Positions 28,582 through 37,804 of a DNA stretch of 64,000 nt are shown in pieces (position 1 is the first letter of the stretch; each line of letters starts with the position of its first letter). Source of the DNA: Gemmatimonadaceae bacterium (GTDB lineage Bacteria; Gemmatimonadota; Gemmatimonadetes; Gemmatimonadales; Gemmatimonadaceae); NCBI GenBank assembly GCA_019186945.1, contig JABAQJ010000003.1, positions 40,531-104,530 of the forward strand, read 5' to 3'. The notes under the pieces are model-generated. The model was not told the origin of the DNA and did no database searches. It saw only the letters and a list, made by a program, of their open reading frames with translations. The translations under genes were made by a program, and so were the position numbers.

Positions 28582-29480
28582 CCGCGAGAATCCTCGGGTG
28601 GGGTTGATGCTGGCGGGGAGGGCGGAAGTGAACGGCCGCGCCCCCGGCGGCGACGCTTGCGTCGTCGTCCTTCGGACTCGAGCGCCTCTCCGCGATCGCT
28701 GTAGTCGTGGAGCGCGTCATCTGCGGCGTCTTCCTCCTCGGCCGCTCCGGGCCGGCCGTGAACCAAACCGAGGAGCACGGTGCGGACGACGCCATAAAGC
28801 ACATACGCCATCAGTGCAGGGAAGAAGAACTCCTTTCGCACGAAGAGCACGCCCAGGATCGTGCCAAGGACCACCAGGGACCCGAGGATCTCCTTGATCG
28901 AGCGATAGCCGATCGTCGGAACCGCGGCGTACGAAACGTTGGAGATCATCAGGAAGCTCAACCCCAGCATGATGTACCGCAGCATGACGTGCCACGGCAG
29001 ATCCCCGATCATCGTCTGGTTGTAGAGCGGCGTCTGGCTGAACCAGTAATACGTAGCGAGCGTGAGGCCGGCGGCGGGGCTTGGGAGGCCGTGAAAGTGC
29101 GTCTTTGCGCGGCCGGCCTGTTCGACGTTGAACCTCGCAAGCCGAATCACGGCGCAGGCCGTGAACCAGAAGCACAACAGCCAGTCCCACCCATCGCGGT
29201 TCAGGACCGCGAAGAACATGATGAGCGACGGCGCCAGGCCGAACGAGATCGCGTCGACGAGCGAATCGAGTTCCGAGCCGAAGCGGCTGCCTGTTCGCGT
29301 GGCCCGCGCGATTCGTCCGTCGAGCGCATCCGCGACACCACCGAACACCACGAACATGCCGGCGCCCTCGAACTGGCCCCGGGAGGCGGCGACGATCGCA
29401 AACACGCCGAAAAACAGGTTCGCCAGCGTCAGTCCGTTCGGCAGGAGGACGACGGTGCGGCGGAGTTCGGCGGGCGCCAT
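28578..29480 (-). CDS. pssA: CDP-diacylglycerol-serine O-phosphatidyltransferase
   Basis: Membrane enzyme making phosphatidylserine, substrate of the adjacent psd. The 300-residue protein carries the CDP-alcohol phosphotransferase motif D-G-x2-A-R-x8-G-x3-D-x3-D in [19 protein letters not shown] plus SLVD (about residues 54-76) and about seven hydrophobic segments up to residue 245. The last 50 residues form a soluble tail: an acidic stretch ([10 protein letters not shown]), then a block of Arg/Lys ([12 protein letters not shown]) and a proline-rich end, not typical of the family. It starts three bases after psd. Confidence 0.93.
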   Translation of the reverse strand: MAPAELRRTVVLLPNGLTLANLFFGVFAIVAASRGQFEGAGMFVVFGGVADALDGRIARATRTGSRFGSELDSLVDAISFGLAPSLIMFFAVLNRDGWDWLLCFWFTACAVIRLARFNVEQAGRAKTHFHGLPSPAAGLTLATYYWFSQTPLYNQTMIGDLPWHVMLRYIMLGLSFLMISNVSYAAVPTIGYRSIKEILGSLVVLGTILGVLFVRKEFFFPALMAYVLYGVVRTVLLGLVHGRPGAAEEEDAADDALHDYSDRGEALESEGRRRKRRRRGRGRSLPPSPPASTPPEDSRG

Positions 29481-29483
29481 GCG

Positions 29484-30137
29484 CTATCGTCCTTTCAGCC
29501 TCGCCAGAATCGTCGTGCCGGCGACTGGCTTCTCGCCGACACGGACCAGCACCTCACTGGTGACGGGCACGAACACATCCACCCGGGAGCCGAAACGGAT
29601 CATGCCCAATCGTTCTCCCTGGTCGACTTGCTCTCCTTCCCGGCTGTAGGTCACGATCCGCCGTGCGATCAGACCAGCGATCTGCCTGACGAGAATACGG
29701 CGCCCCTGCGTTTCGATACCGACCGACGACTGTTCGTTCTCCAGGCTCGACTTCTCCGTAGCGGCGTTCAGGAACTTGCCCGGATTGTAGTGAACGAAGC
29801 GAACGTGGCCGGAGACCGGATACCGGTTCACGTGCACGTTGAAGACGTTCATGAAAATCGAGATGCGGATCGCCCGCGAGTGAAGGAAGGCGGGTTCCTC
29901 GACTTCGGAAATCATGACGATCCGTCCGTCGGCCGGCGCAATGACCATATCGTCGCCGCGGGGGCCCGTGCGCTCCGGGTCGCGGAAGAAGTAGACGACC
30001 CAGAGAGCGACCAGCGTGAGGGCGTATGCCAGCAGCCAGAGCGCCCACGAGCGCCGTGAGAGCGCCAAGGCGTAGGCCGTCACCGTCAGAAAGGCAGCAA
30101 TAGCAATGAAGAGGATCCCTTCGCGCGCCACGCTCAT
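29484..30137 (-). CDS. psd: Phosphatidylserine decarboxylase, short (archaeal-like) form
   Basis: Pyruvoyl enzyme converting phosphatidylserine to phosphatidylethanolamine. The 217-residue length and two N-terminal hydrophobic helices (about residues 8-45) fit the short PSD-A subgroup. Active-site features are [24 protein letters not shown] (His) and the self-cleavage Gly-Ser in [11 protein letters not shown] near residue 183, where Ser becomes the pyruvoyl group. I chose ATG at 30137, which overlaps the purC stop; the frame is open 40 codons further but that part lies in purC. Psd and pssA together imply PE membranes. Confidence 0.93.
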   Translation of the reverse strand: MSVAREGILFIAIAAFLTVTAYALALSRRSWALWLLAYALTLVALWVVYFFRDPERTGPRGDDMVIAPADGRIVMISEVEEPAFLHSRAIRISIFMNVFNVHVNRYPVSGHVRFVHYNPGKFLNAATEKSSLENEQSSVGIETQGRRILVRQIAGLIARRIVTYSREGEQVDQGERLGMIRFGSRVDVFVPVTSEVLVRVGEKPVAGTTILARLKGR

Positions 30138-31057
30138 GTGAGTTCGTTCAAGTCCAGAGTGTTCCCCGTCAGTCGCGCGTACGCGTCGAGGTAGCGAGCG
30201 CTGGTTGCGCTGACGACCTCCGGGGGCAGGGGAGGAGGTGGAGACTCGCCATTCCATCGGCCGGCGAGCCGTTCGGCGTCCAGGTAGTCACGAAGCGGTT
30301 GTTTGTCGAATGACTGCTGCGGTCCGCCAGGTGCATAGCGGTCGGCTGGCCAGAACCGAGACGAGTCCGGCGTCAGCACTTCGTCGATCAGGACAATCCT
30401 GCCGCCTGACGCGCCGAACTCGAACTTGGTGTCGGCTATGAGAATCCCTCGCGGCTCCGCGATCGTCTGCCCGAATCGATAGATCTCGCGCGCCAGCCTT
30501 TCCAGAGTCCGTGTGACGTCGTCACCGAGCGTCGCGGCCATCTGCCGAATCGTGATGTTTTCGTCGTGGCCGGATTCCGCCTTGGTGGCCGGACTGAATA
30601 CCGGGACCGCGAGCCGCTCGCTCTCGCGCAGCCCAGGTGGGAGCGCCTCCCCGGCGAGCGTGCCGGATGCACGGTACTCCTTCCACGCCGAGCCGGCGAT
30701 GAATCCCCGCATCACGCACTCCACCGGGAAAACCGATGTGCGGCGGCAGAGCATTGCCCGTCCTACCAGCTGCGCCTCCATTCCTGCGAGCGCGGGGATG
30801 GCCTCGACGATCTCCGGCGCAGTCGATGCCAGCATGTGATGCTCGACCCTGCCTTCGAGCTGGCTGAGCCACCACGCAGTCAACTGCGTCAGTACCGCAC
30901 CCTTGAATGGCACGGTCTCTCGCATCACCACGTCGAAAGCGGAGACGCGGTCCGTAGCGACGATGAGCAACCGTTCGGCGTCGACCTCGTAGACGTCGCG
31001 CACCTTGCCGCGCCGGTGCAACGGAAGTGGAAGGTGTGTGCTAGCGAGGGTAGTCAC
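30134..31057 (-). CDS. purC: Phosphoribosylaminoimidazole-succinocarboxamide synthase
   Basis: Joins CAIR with aspartate to give SAICAR. The 307-residue protein has the SAICAR synthetase markers [50 protein letters not shown] and [15 protein letters not shown]. Its length and pattern match the longer form typical of this family in eukaryotes and several bacterial phyla. GTG at 31057 overlaps the purB stop (GTGA). psd follows with ATGA, so purine and phospholipid genes are directly coupled. Confidence 0.95.
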   Translation of the reverse strand: MTTLASTHLPLPLHRRGKVRDVYEVDAERLLIVATDRVSAFDVVMRETVPFKGAVLTQLTAWWLSQLEGRVEHHMLASTAPEIVEAIPALAGMEAQLVGRAMLCRRTSVFPVECVMRGFIAGSAWKEYRASGTLAGEALPPGLRESERLAVPVFSPATKAESGHDENITIRQMAATLGDDVTRTLERLAREIYRFGQTIAEPRGILIADTKFEFGASGGRIVLIDEVLTPDSSRFWPADRYAPGGPQQSFDKQPLRDYLDAERLAGRWNGESPPPPLPPEVVSATSARYLDAYARLTGNTLDLNELT

Positions 31058-32484
31058 ACGCGCACCTCATCGCGGCCGACTGGCGCTGGCGCCGATGCCA
31101 GCAGGGGCTTGACGACATCATCCAGAAACTCGTCCACCTGCTGCGGGGCGCGACCGACGAAGTGCGACGAATCGGCCAGCGAACGCAACTCCGACAGGCC
31201 GATCGGAAAATCCGGATCGCCGGCAAGGCGCTCGAAGAGATCGTTCCTGGCGCCGTCATTCTTCATGACGTGCGATGCAGCGACGCTGTGGCGCCGGATC
31301 ACTTCGTGGACGACTTGCCGATCGCCGCCAGCTCGCACCGCCTGGACGAGCATCATCTCGGTCGCCATGAACGGCAATTCGTCGGCGATACGCTGCCGGA
31401 TGCGTGCGCGATGCACTTCGAGGCCGCTTGCGACGTTCTGCATCAGGATCACTATCGCGTCGGTGGTGAGGAAGGCATCCGGGATAACCAGGCGCCGGTT
31501 GGCGCTGTCGTCCAGAGTACGCTCGAAGTACTGCACCGCATGATTCTGGTTCGCGTTCTGGACGATCGAGAGGATGAAGCGCGCGAGCGAATTGATGCGT
31601 TCCGAGCGCATGGGGTTGCGCTTGTATGCCATGGCAGACGAGCCGACCTGTCCGGTTTCGAACGGCTCGCTCATTTCGCCGAACGATTGCAACATCCGGA
31701 CGTCGCTGGCGAACTTGGACGTGGTGGCGGCTACGCCGCCCAGCACATCCAGCACGTGGGCATCGAGTTTGCGCGTGTATGTCTGCCCGGTTGCCGGCAG
31801 CGAGCGCTCGAAGCCCAACGCTCGCGTGACATTGGCATCGAGTTCACGCACCTTGGCGTGATTGCCTTGGAACAACTCCAGGAACGAGGCCTGTGTTCCG
31901 GTCGTGCCCTTGACGCCGCGGAGCGGCATCGTGGCGATGCGATGTTCGATGTCCGCCAGATCGAGGATGACGTCCTGCATCCAGAGTGTGGCGCGCTTGC
32001 CCACGGTCGTGAGCTGTGCCGGCTGGAGATGCGTATAGCCTAAAGCGGCTTCGTCCCGCCACGTGCGGGCGAAATCCGCCAGAGCACGTAACACGTCGTA
32101 CAATTTCGCACGGACGATTCCCAGGGCCTCGCGCATCAGGATGAGGTCCGCGTTGTCCGCAACGAAAGCGCTGGTCGCGCCGAGGTGAATGATACCGCGT
32201 GCGGCCGGTGCGGCATCCCCGAAGGCATGCACATGCGCCATGACATCGTGACGAAACCGGCGCTCGTAGGTGGCGACCGCATCGTAATCGATGTCGTCGA
32301 GTTGCTCGCGCATCTGCGCCAGCGCTTCGTCCGTGATCGGCACCCCGAGCTTCTGTTGCTCTTCCGCCAGGGTCAACCAAAGACGACGCCAGAGTCCGTA
32401 ACGCCGGTTCGGCGACCAGAGGGCAAGCATGGCCGGCGAAGCGTAACGCTCCGACAGCGGCGAAGTGTATCCGTCACGGTTCAT
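31054..32484 (-). CDS. purB: Adenylosuccinate lyase
   Basis: Acts twice in purine synthesis, releasing fumarate from SAICAR and adenylosuccinate. The 476-residue protein carries the fumarase/aspartase signature [17 protein letters not shown] (catalytic flexible loop, near residue 285), [14 protein letters not shown] and [14 protein letters not shown]. The overall spacing and the [16 protein letters not shown] start resemble the eukaryotic-type enzyme rather than the shorter Bacillus type. ATG at 32484 is preceded in frame by GTG at 32487. It lies seven bases after htrA. Confidence 0.95.
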   Translation of the reverse strand: MNRDGYTSPLSERYASPAMLALWSPNRRYGLWRRLWLTLAEEQQKLGVPITDEALAQMREQLDDIDYDAVATYERRFRHDVMAHVHAFGDAAPAARGIIHLGATSAFVADNADLILMREALGIVRAKLYDVLRALADFARTWRDEAALGYTHLQPAQLTTVGKRATLWMQDVILDLADIEHRIATMPLRGVKGTTGTQASFLELFQGNHAKVRELDANVTRALGFERSLPATGQTYTRKLDAHVLDVLGGVAATTSKFASDVRMLQSFGEMSEPFETGQVGSSAMAYKRNPMRSERINSLARFILSIVQNANQNHAVQYFERTLDDSANRRLVIPDAFLTTDAIVILMQNVASGLEVHRARIRQRIADELPFMATEMMLVQAVRAGGDRQVVHEVIRRHSVAASHVMKNDGARNDLFERLAGDPDFPIGLSELRSLADSSHFVGRAPQQVDEFLDDVVKPLLASAPAPVGRDEVRV

Positions 32485-32491
32485 CACGCGA

Positions 32492-33904
32492 TCACGTAGG
32501 GCCGATGCGAAAGTCGGTGGTGTACAGCAGGCCCCTGCGTTCGAACAGCAGCCGGATCACCGATCGCCCACCGTACTGCTCGAGAGCCCGGTTGACGTCG
32601 CTGGCCTGCTGAATCTGGAACTGGTTGATCTGCACGATGGCATCGCCCTCCTGCAGGCCGATCTCGTCGCGAATGCGATCGCTGACGCTCACGACCAGCG
32701 CGCCACGAGTCGTGCGCAACTGCTTTTCCGCGGCAATCGCGGGCGTGATCGTGACGACCTGGATCTCGCGCATCACTGTGACCTTCGGCGCGTTCACCTC
32801 GGGCAGATCGGCCACCGTGACGTCGAGCGTGATCTCGCGACCGCCGCGCAGAACCGTCAGCGGCACCGTGTCGCCGACACGCATGTTGAGTCGCTGCGCC
32901 TCCCACTCGAAAACGTTGCGCACTGCATGACGGCCGGCGCGTACGATCTGGTCGCCCGGGCGCATTCCGGCACGATCCGCCGGCGATCCGGGAACCACGG
33001 TTCGCACGAATGCGCCAGTGGAGATGACGTCGCGCGGGTTGTCGCTCGCCGCCACTCGCAGCTTCTCGCCGATCCAGGGCCGCCGGATCTTGCCATGCTC
33101 CAGCAGGTCGTCGGCGACGCGCTTTGCCCGGTTGATGGGAATCGCGAAGCCCAGACCGATCGACCCGCCGCTCGGCGTATAGATCGACGAATTCACGCCA
33201 ACCACCTCGCCTAACGCGTTCACCAGCGGCCCTCCGGAGTTGCCGGGATTGATCGCGGCGTCCGTTTGAATCATGTCGAGATACACACCGCCGCCTTCGG
33301 TCTGGCCCATCAGGTTTCGTCCGGTGGCGCTGATGACGCCAGCGGTGACGCTCGGTTCCGAGTTGCCGAGGACAAAGCCATACGGATTGCCGATCGCAAG
33401 CGCCCATTCTCCGATCAGCAAATCGTCCGAGTTTCCGAGCGCGGCGACGGGCAAGTCGCGTGCGTCGATCTTCAGGACCGCCAAATCGTTCTGTTCATCG
33501 ACTCCGAGCACCTTGGCAGGGAATGTCTTGCCATCGCGGAGCATTACCGAGACGCTCTGCGCCCCGCTGACCACGTGCGCGTTGGTGATGATCACACCGT
33601 CCGGTCGGGTAATGAAGCCGGAGCCCAAGCCCGGTGCCACGCGCTGGCTCGAGCGGCCGCCGAAGAACTGTTCGAAGATGCTCGAAGGCGCCTTTTCGAT
33701 AGTTTCCGTTTGCACCGTAACCACTGCGGCCGCGACCTTGCTGGCCGCTTCCGTGATCGCGGTACGCCTGGAGGCGTCGATCGATTGCGATGCAGCTTGG
33801 CGCACCTCGGACGATGCCGCCTGAGCGTTCGAATTCGCCGGTGCCGACGTTCCGCACGCCGCCATCCACAGGACGACCACCGAGCTCGCGAGTCGCCCGA
33901 TCAC
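32492..33904 (-). CDS. HtrA/DegP-like serine protease, probable lipoprotein
   Basis: Envelope protease with trypsin-like domain and two PDZ domains. The 470-residue protein has a signal with lipobox-like WMAAC (Cys17), so the mature protein may be lipid-anchored rather than free in the periplasm. The catalytic triad is visible: His in TNAHVV, Asp in NDLAVLKI and Ser in GNSGGPLV. PDZ1 contains GAFVRTVVPGSPADRAGMRPGD and PDZ2 contains IGLQEGDAIVQIN. Start is GTG at 33904 with CAGGAG 8 nt upstream and a GTGA overlap with the preceding gene; a longer frame upstream is inside that gene. Confidence 0.93.
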   Translation of the reverse strand: MIGRLASSVVVLWMAACGTSAPANSNAQAASSEVRQAASQSIDASRRTAITEAASKVAAAVVTVQTETIEKAPSSIFEQFFGGRSSQRVAPGLGSGFITRPDGVIITNAHVVSGAQSVSVMLRDGKTFPAKVLGVDEQNDLAVLKIDARDLPVAALGNSDDLLIGEWALAIGNPYGFVLGNSEPSVTAGVISATGRNLMGQTEGGGVYLDMIQTDAAINPGNSGGPLVNALGEVVGVNSSIYTPSGGSIGLGFAIPINRAKRVADDLLEHGKIRRPWIGEKLRVAASDNPRDVISTGAFVRTVVPGSPADRAGMRPGDQIVRAGRHAVRNVFEWEAQRLNMRVGDTVPLTVLRGGREITLDVTVADLPEVNAPKVTVMREIQVVTITPAIAAEKQLRTTRGALVVSVSDRIRDEIGLQEGDAIVQINQFQIQQASDVNRALEQYGGRSVIRLLFERRGLLYTTDFRIGPT

Positions 33905-34563
33905 CTCGCGCTCCTGGTGCGATTCCGCGGTGCGCCGATCAGCAGCGCATCGAGCGTACGGTCGTCCAGCGGGTGCAACAACAGGTCGCGCAGCACCGAG
34001 TTCTCGAGAACGACGGCATCGACACCGGCCGCGGCGCACATCCCAACCTGTCCCGCGGAACTAGGTGTGACGGCATAGATCTCGCACTCGATGCGGTGCA
34101 AGTCGAAGATGCCGCGCATTTCCCGCAGGGTCGCACTGGCGCTGAGTCCCTGGGCTTCCAGCGCGTTGACATGGACCAGCACGGCGGCGGCTCCCGCCTT
34201 GGCCGCCAGGATGGCCTGTGCCGTCGTGAAGATCATGCTGGCGGCGATTCGAGCACCGTCTCCGACCGCACGATGGAGCTGTTCCACCGTGTCGATCGCC
34301 AGAGGGAACTCGAACACCAATTGGTCCGAAAGCCGCGCGCATTCGCGCGCTTCGCGGTAGAGCTCCTCGGCGTCGCGTGAGCCCGAGGAAACGACAACCG
34401 GGCAGGGGAACAGCCGTGCGACCTCCGTGGCATGTCCGCGCGCGTCCGCACCCGGGTAGTCCACCTCCAGATGTGAGGCAGACACGAGCACACCGTCGAC
34501 AAGGCCGCACGCCATGGCCCACCTGATGTCGTCCAGGGACGAACTGGCGAGCAGGATCTTCAT
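33901..34563 (-). CDS. Transaldolase-like barrel protein lacking catalytic residues
   Basis: The 220-residue protein aligns along its length with the fructose-6-phosphate aldolase/TalC branch of the transaldolase family: residues 106-139 (IAASMIFTTAQAILAAKAGA and then HVNALEAQG) match the FSA strand-helix segment closely. Compared with E. coli FsaA as I recall it, Asp6 is Ala6, the Schiff-base Lys85 is Glu85 (FEFPL instead of VKVPV), and phosphate-binding Arg134 is Ala134. It should therefore not act as a normal transaldolase. It overlaps truA and htrA by four bases each, so it is a fixed member of this operon. Its true role is unknown. Confidence 0.8.
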   Translation of the reverse strand: MKILLASSSLDDIRWAMACGLVDGVLVSASHLEVDYPGADARGHATEVARLFPCPVVVSSGSRDAEELYREARECARLSDQLVFEFPLAIDTVEQLHRAVGDGARIAASMIFTTAQAILAAKAGAAAVLVHVNALEAQGLSASATLREMRGIFDLHRIECEIYAVTPSSAGQVGMCAAAGVDAVVLENSVLRDLLLHPLDDRTLDALLIGAPRNRTRSAR

Positions 34564-35336
34564 TGCGGAGCGAGGTAGAGGTCAGCGGGATAGGTCACGG
34601 CTTCCAGGAACAGCGCATGGGCGGGCGCAGGGGGCGCGACATCGACATTCGATGGGGCATCGAGCAACTCGTCCATGCTGGAGAGCGGACGCTTCCCGGC
34701 TGCGATTTCCAGCATGGTACCGACAAGGAATCGAACCATGTGGTGGAGAAAGCGGTTGGCCTCGACATGATATGTGAAGCCGTTCGATCGCGACTCCCAT
34801 TCCGAACGGACCACATTGCACCGGTGGTGGTCCGTGGGCGGCGCCGTGCCTCGGACCGCGAAAGCCAGGAATGAGTGCTCACCCAGGATTGTCCGAGCGG
34901 CGCGCTGCAGCAAGTCGACGTCGAGCGGCTGACAGCGGGCCCATTCGGTCTTGCGCCGAAAGGGCGAGAAGCTGTCTTCATCGGTCCCGACGTGATACGC
35001 ATAACGACGCGAAGTGGCGCTGAACCGGGCATGGAACTCGGGGCGCATTTCGTGCGCCGCCGCGACCCACACCTCCTGGGGGAGCTTCGCATTGATCGCA
35101 CGCCGCAAGATCGCCGGCTTCCACGTCGATGCGACCTTCACACCGACCGCCTGTCCGCGCGCGTGAACGCCCGCGTCAGTTCGGCCAGCCCCCTGTGCCA
35201 CCACTCGCTGTCCGCAAAGATCGGCGAGCACGCGCTCGACTTCGCCCTGCACGGTTCGCTGCCGAGGCTGAATCTGCCACCCGGAAAATGCGGAACCGTC
35301 GTAGTGCAGCACGAGCTGCACGTTGCGCGCCGTCAT
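34560..35336 (-). CDS. truA: tRNA pseudouridine(38-40) synthase
   Basis: Isomerises uridines 38-40 in the anticodon arm. The 258-residue protein starts MTARNVQLVLHYDGSAFSGWQ, has the catalytic aspartate in GAGRTDAGVHARGQAV near residue 54, and family segments ARFSATSRRYAYHV, HSFLAFAV and NRFLHHMVRFLVGTMLEI. ATG at 35336 is the family start. There is no Shine-Dalgarno, and a promoter predicted at 35344-35372 would start the transcript at or one base before the ATG. It heads the 13-gene minus-strand run ending with ppdK. Confidence 0.95.
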   Translation of the reverse strand: MTARNVQLVLHYDGSAFSGWQIQPRQRTVQGEVERVLADLCGQRVVAQGAGRTDAGVHARGQAVGVKVASTWKPAILRRAINAKLPQEVWVAAAHEMRPEFHARFSATSRRYAYHVGTDEDSFSPFRRKTEWARCQPLDVDLLQRAARTILGEHSFLAFAVRGTAPPTDHHRCNVVRSEWESRSNGFTYHVEANRFLHHMVRFLVGTMLEIAAGKRPLSSMDELLDAPSNVDVAPPAPAHALFLEAVTYPADLYLAPQ

Positions 35337-35343
35337 TGGCCGA

Positions 35344-35372
35344 AAAATAGCGAGCAACGGAGGCTCATACAA
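35344..35372 (-). promoter_or_regulatory. Promoter for the truA-to-ppdK operon, probably leaderless
   Basis: On the minus strand TTGTAT (35367-35372) and TATTTT (35344-35349) are 17 bases apart. The -10 ends 7 nt before the truA ATG, so the transcript should begin at the AUG or one base earlier. The -35 is identical to that of the tmRNA promoter. Confidence 0.6.
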
Positions 35373-35470
35373 GCAAATCGCATCGTCGCGAAAGCGATTG
35401 ACACGACTCGACGTACGCTTCCACATTGCACGTCCGCTCGGGCGAGACTGCGCCGCGGCGATACTTATCC

Positions 35471-36781
35471 ATGTCCCCACGCGCACTCCCCTCGCTCGCC
35501 CACGCCCTTGGCGTCGCGCCTGACCTCGACGCAGCCCTGATAGCCCTCGGCGAGGCGCTCGCAGATGGCGATCGCTCAGCGGTGCTCGCCCTCGTGCGCT
35601 ACGACGGACGCAAGGGCCTCCTCAGGGAGCGCCTGTGCCCTCAGCAAGGTGCCGTCCTCCGGACTCGCGTGGACACGACACTGGATCACGTGCCGCCGGC
35701 ACTGCGTTCCCTCATCGCCGGCGCCGGCCAGTTCGTGGACATGGGCGAACGATCGCCAGAGTACGCGCGACTCCTCGACTTGTCGCCGTTTGCAGACGGA
35801 GGCATCCTGTCGCTCCGCGGCCTAACGACGGATGGCGCCCTGACCGCCGTTCTGGCGCTCTACGAGCAGCGAAAGATGTTCGGGACGCGCACCAGCGAAC
35901 GGTTCGCCCCCTGCGCCGCCCTGTTCGACCTGGCGTATCAGCGGTTTGCTGATCGCGAGTCCCGCGACGAGGCTGTCCAGACGCTGGAGGAGGTGACGCA
36001 GCGCGTACACGGCGAATACCTCCGCAAGCTTGCGTCTCTGGAGGCGGAACTCGGCCGCGCCCGAGACGCTGCGCAGCCGGCGGCCGGCATGGACCCGGCG
36101 AAGCTGCTTCACCTCGAGCATCTGGCCGCAGCGCACGAAGAGGAAACGCGTCGCGCGCAGCGGCGCGCCCAGTCGCTCGAGCAACAACTGACAGCGGCGG
36201 TCTCTCAGCTGGAACAGGCGCACATCGAGCTTCACCGGCGCAGCGAAGGACTCCGCCAGAAGACACGAACGCTGTATCTCATCGAGCGCGCACTCCGCCT
36301 CGACGCCACGACCGGCGACGCGCGCCAGCTGGTGAACGCGCTGCTAGCTCTCGTCGGCGACGACATGCAGGCCCAACGGTGCTCGCTCATGCTTCGGGTA
36401 CCGGGCGAGGACATCCTCTATCTGGCAGCGATCAAGGGCCTTGCTCCACAGACCGTCGAGGGCGCCCGGATTCCTTTTGGAAAAGGCGTGGCCGGAATCG
36501 TAGCGCGGTCGCGGGAACCGCTACTCGTGCAGGACGTAACCGAGGCCCGTGCCCACCCCCTCCTGTACGACCAGTTCCTGACCACTGGGTCGTTCATCAG
36601 CTTCCCGCTCGTTTACCGAGACGAGTTGCTCGGAGTCGTCAACCTCACCAATCGCGCCAAACGCGGCGTGTTTGTCGAAGAGGACATGGAGCGAGTCCGG
36701 CTCCTGACCCTCGTGATTTCACTGATCGCCCACAGTGGATCGCTGGCTTCGCGCCTCCTCGGAACACTGCATGAGCGGTAA
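35471..36781 (+). CDS. GAF-domain protein with central coiled coil
   Basis: The 436-residue protein has an N-terminal region (about 1-160) with GAF-like features, a long coiled coil (about 165-275, e.g. RAQRRAQSLEQQLTAAVSQL) and a C-terminal GAF domain (about 285-430) with the typical IPFGKGVAGIVARSREPLLVQDV and SFISFPLVYRDELLGVVNLTN. No output domain is present, so it probably senses a ligand and acts through a partner. The start ATG at 35471 lies downstream of a TTGACA at 35398-35403 lacking a good -10. It overlaps trpD by 11 nt, linking a sensor to tryptophan synthesis. Confidence 0.85.
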   Translation: MSPRALPSLAHALGVAPDLDAALIALGEALADGDRSAVLALVRYDGRKGLLRERLCPQQGAVLRTRVDTTLDHVPPALRSLIAGAGQFVDMGERSPEYARLLDLSPFADGGILSLRGLTTDGALTAVLALYEQRKMFGTRTSERFAPCAALFDLAYQRFADRESRDEAVQTLEEVTQRVHGEYLRKLASLEAELGRARDAAQPAAGMDPAKLLHLEHLAAAHEEETRRAQRRAQSLEQQLTAAVSQLEQAHIELHRRSEGLRQKTRTLYLIERALRLDATTGDARQLVNALLALVGDDMQAQRCSLMLRVPGEDILYLAAIKGLAPQTVEGARIPFGKGVAGIVARSREPLLVQDVTEARAHPLLYDQFLTTGSFISFPLVYRDELLGVVNLTNRAKRGVFVEEDMERVRLLTLVISLIAHSGSLASRLLGTLHER

Positions 36782-37799
36782 CGCGGTTGCCGCGGCCATC
36801 CGCGAACTGGCATTCGGCACCTCGCTGACGCAGGATGCAGCCGCGGAGGCCTTCGATGTGATCATGCGGGGCGATGCAACGCCGGTGCAGGTCGCTGCAC
36901 TGCTGACGGCCCTGCGCGTCAAAGGCGAGACGTCGGAAGAAGTCGCCGGCGCAGCGCGGGCTCTGCGTGGCGCAATGCTCCAGGTGCCGGCGCTGTCGCC
37001 CGAGGATCTCGTCGACACCTGCGGGACTGGTGGTGGTTCGGTCACGACATTCAACGTCTCGACGGCCGCGGCCATCCTGGCTGCGGCTCTTGGCGTTCGC
37101 GTGGCAAAGCATGGCAATCGGTCCTTCACGTCGCAGAGCGGAAGTGCCGACGTCCTGGAAGCACTGGGCATCCCGCTGGATGCGCCGGTCGAACGGCTGG
37201 CTTCGATCCTGGACAGTTGTGGTATCGTGTTCATGTTCGCGCCGGCGATGCACCCGGCAATGCGTCATGTCGGTCCGGTTCGACGAGAACTCGGCATTCC
37301 AACGGTCATGAACATCGTTGGTCCGCTCGCGAACCCGGCCAGCGCCGGGAGGCAGGTGGTCGGCGTCGCTGACCCCTCTAGACTGTCCCTCGTGGCTGGC
37401 GCTCTCGCAGCCCTCGGGAGCAAGCACGCGCTTGTGGTGCACGGACAACCGGGAATGGACGAAGTGTCGCCCCTCGGAACCACGTCCGTTGCCGAGATTC
37501 ACCGGGGAACCGTGAGGCACTGGACGATCGACCCGGAGGATTTCTCGCTCGGCGGTGGCGCTGTCGACGAGTTGCGCGGTGGGACGCCAACAGAGAACGC
37601 CGCGCTCATTCGTGACCTGCTTGCCGGCGCCGGCAGCCCCGCGGCGCGAAGCGCCGTGATCCTGAATACCGCGGCGGCACTTTTCGTTGCGGAGCGGTAC
37701 CCGTCGTTCGCGGCATGCGTGTCCGAGGCGCGGACAGCGTTAGGCAGCGGAGTTGGTCGTGAGATGCTAATCCGGATGATTTCCGCCTATCGCGGCTGA
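36771..37799 (+). CDS. trpD: Anthranilate phosphoribosyltransferase
   Basis: Transfers phosphoribose from PRPP to anthranilate. The 342-residue protein has the expected motifs: DTCGTGGGSVTTFNVSTAAA (PRPP/anthranilate site, about residues 77-96), KHGNRSFTSQSGSADVLEALG, and the HGQPGMDE loop near residue 225. ATG at 36771 gives an 11-nt overlap with the GAF gene; a longer frame to 36735 lies in that gene. trpE and trpG are absent from the window, and lexA on the opposite strand separates trpD from trpC. The stop lies six bases from the lexA stop. Confidence 0.96.
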   Translation: MSGNAVAAAIRELAFGTSLTQDAAAEAFDVIMRGDATPVQVAALLTALRVKGETSEEVAGAARALRGAMLQVPALSPEDLVDTCGTGGGSVTTFNVSTAAAILAAALGVRVAKHGNRSFTSQSGSADVLEALGIPLDAPVERLASILDSCGIVFMFAPAMHPAMRHVGPVRRELGIPTVMNIVGPLANPASAGRQVVGVADPSRLSLVAGALAALGSKHALVVHGQPGMDEVSPLGTTSVAEIHRGTVRHWTIDPEDFSLGGGAVDELRGGTPTENAALIRDLLAGAGSPAARSAVILNTAAALFVAERYPSFAACVSEARTALGSGVGREMLIRMISAYRG

Positions 37800-37804
37800 T
37801 CCGA

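Noticed and set aside
35398-35427. TTGACA with CACATT at spacing 18 as the promoter of the GAF gene
   Set aside because: The -35 is perfect but the -10 is poor; I mention it in the gene entry but do not list it as a promoter.
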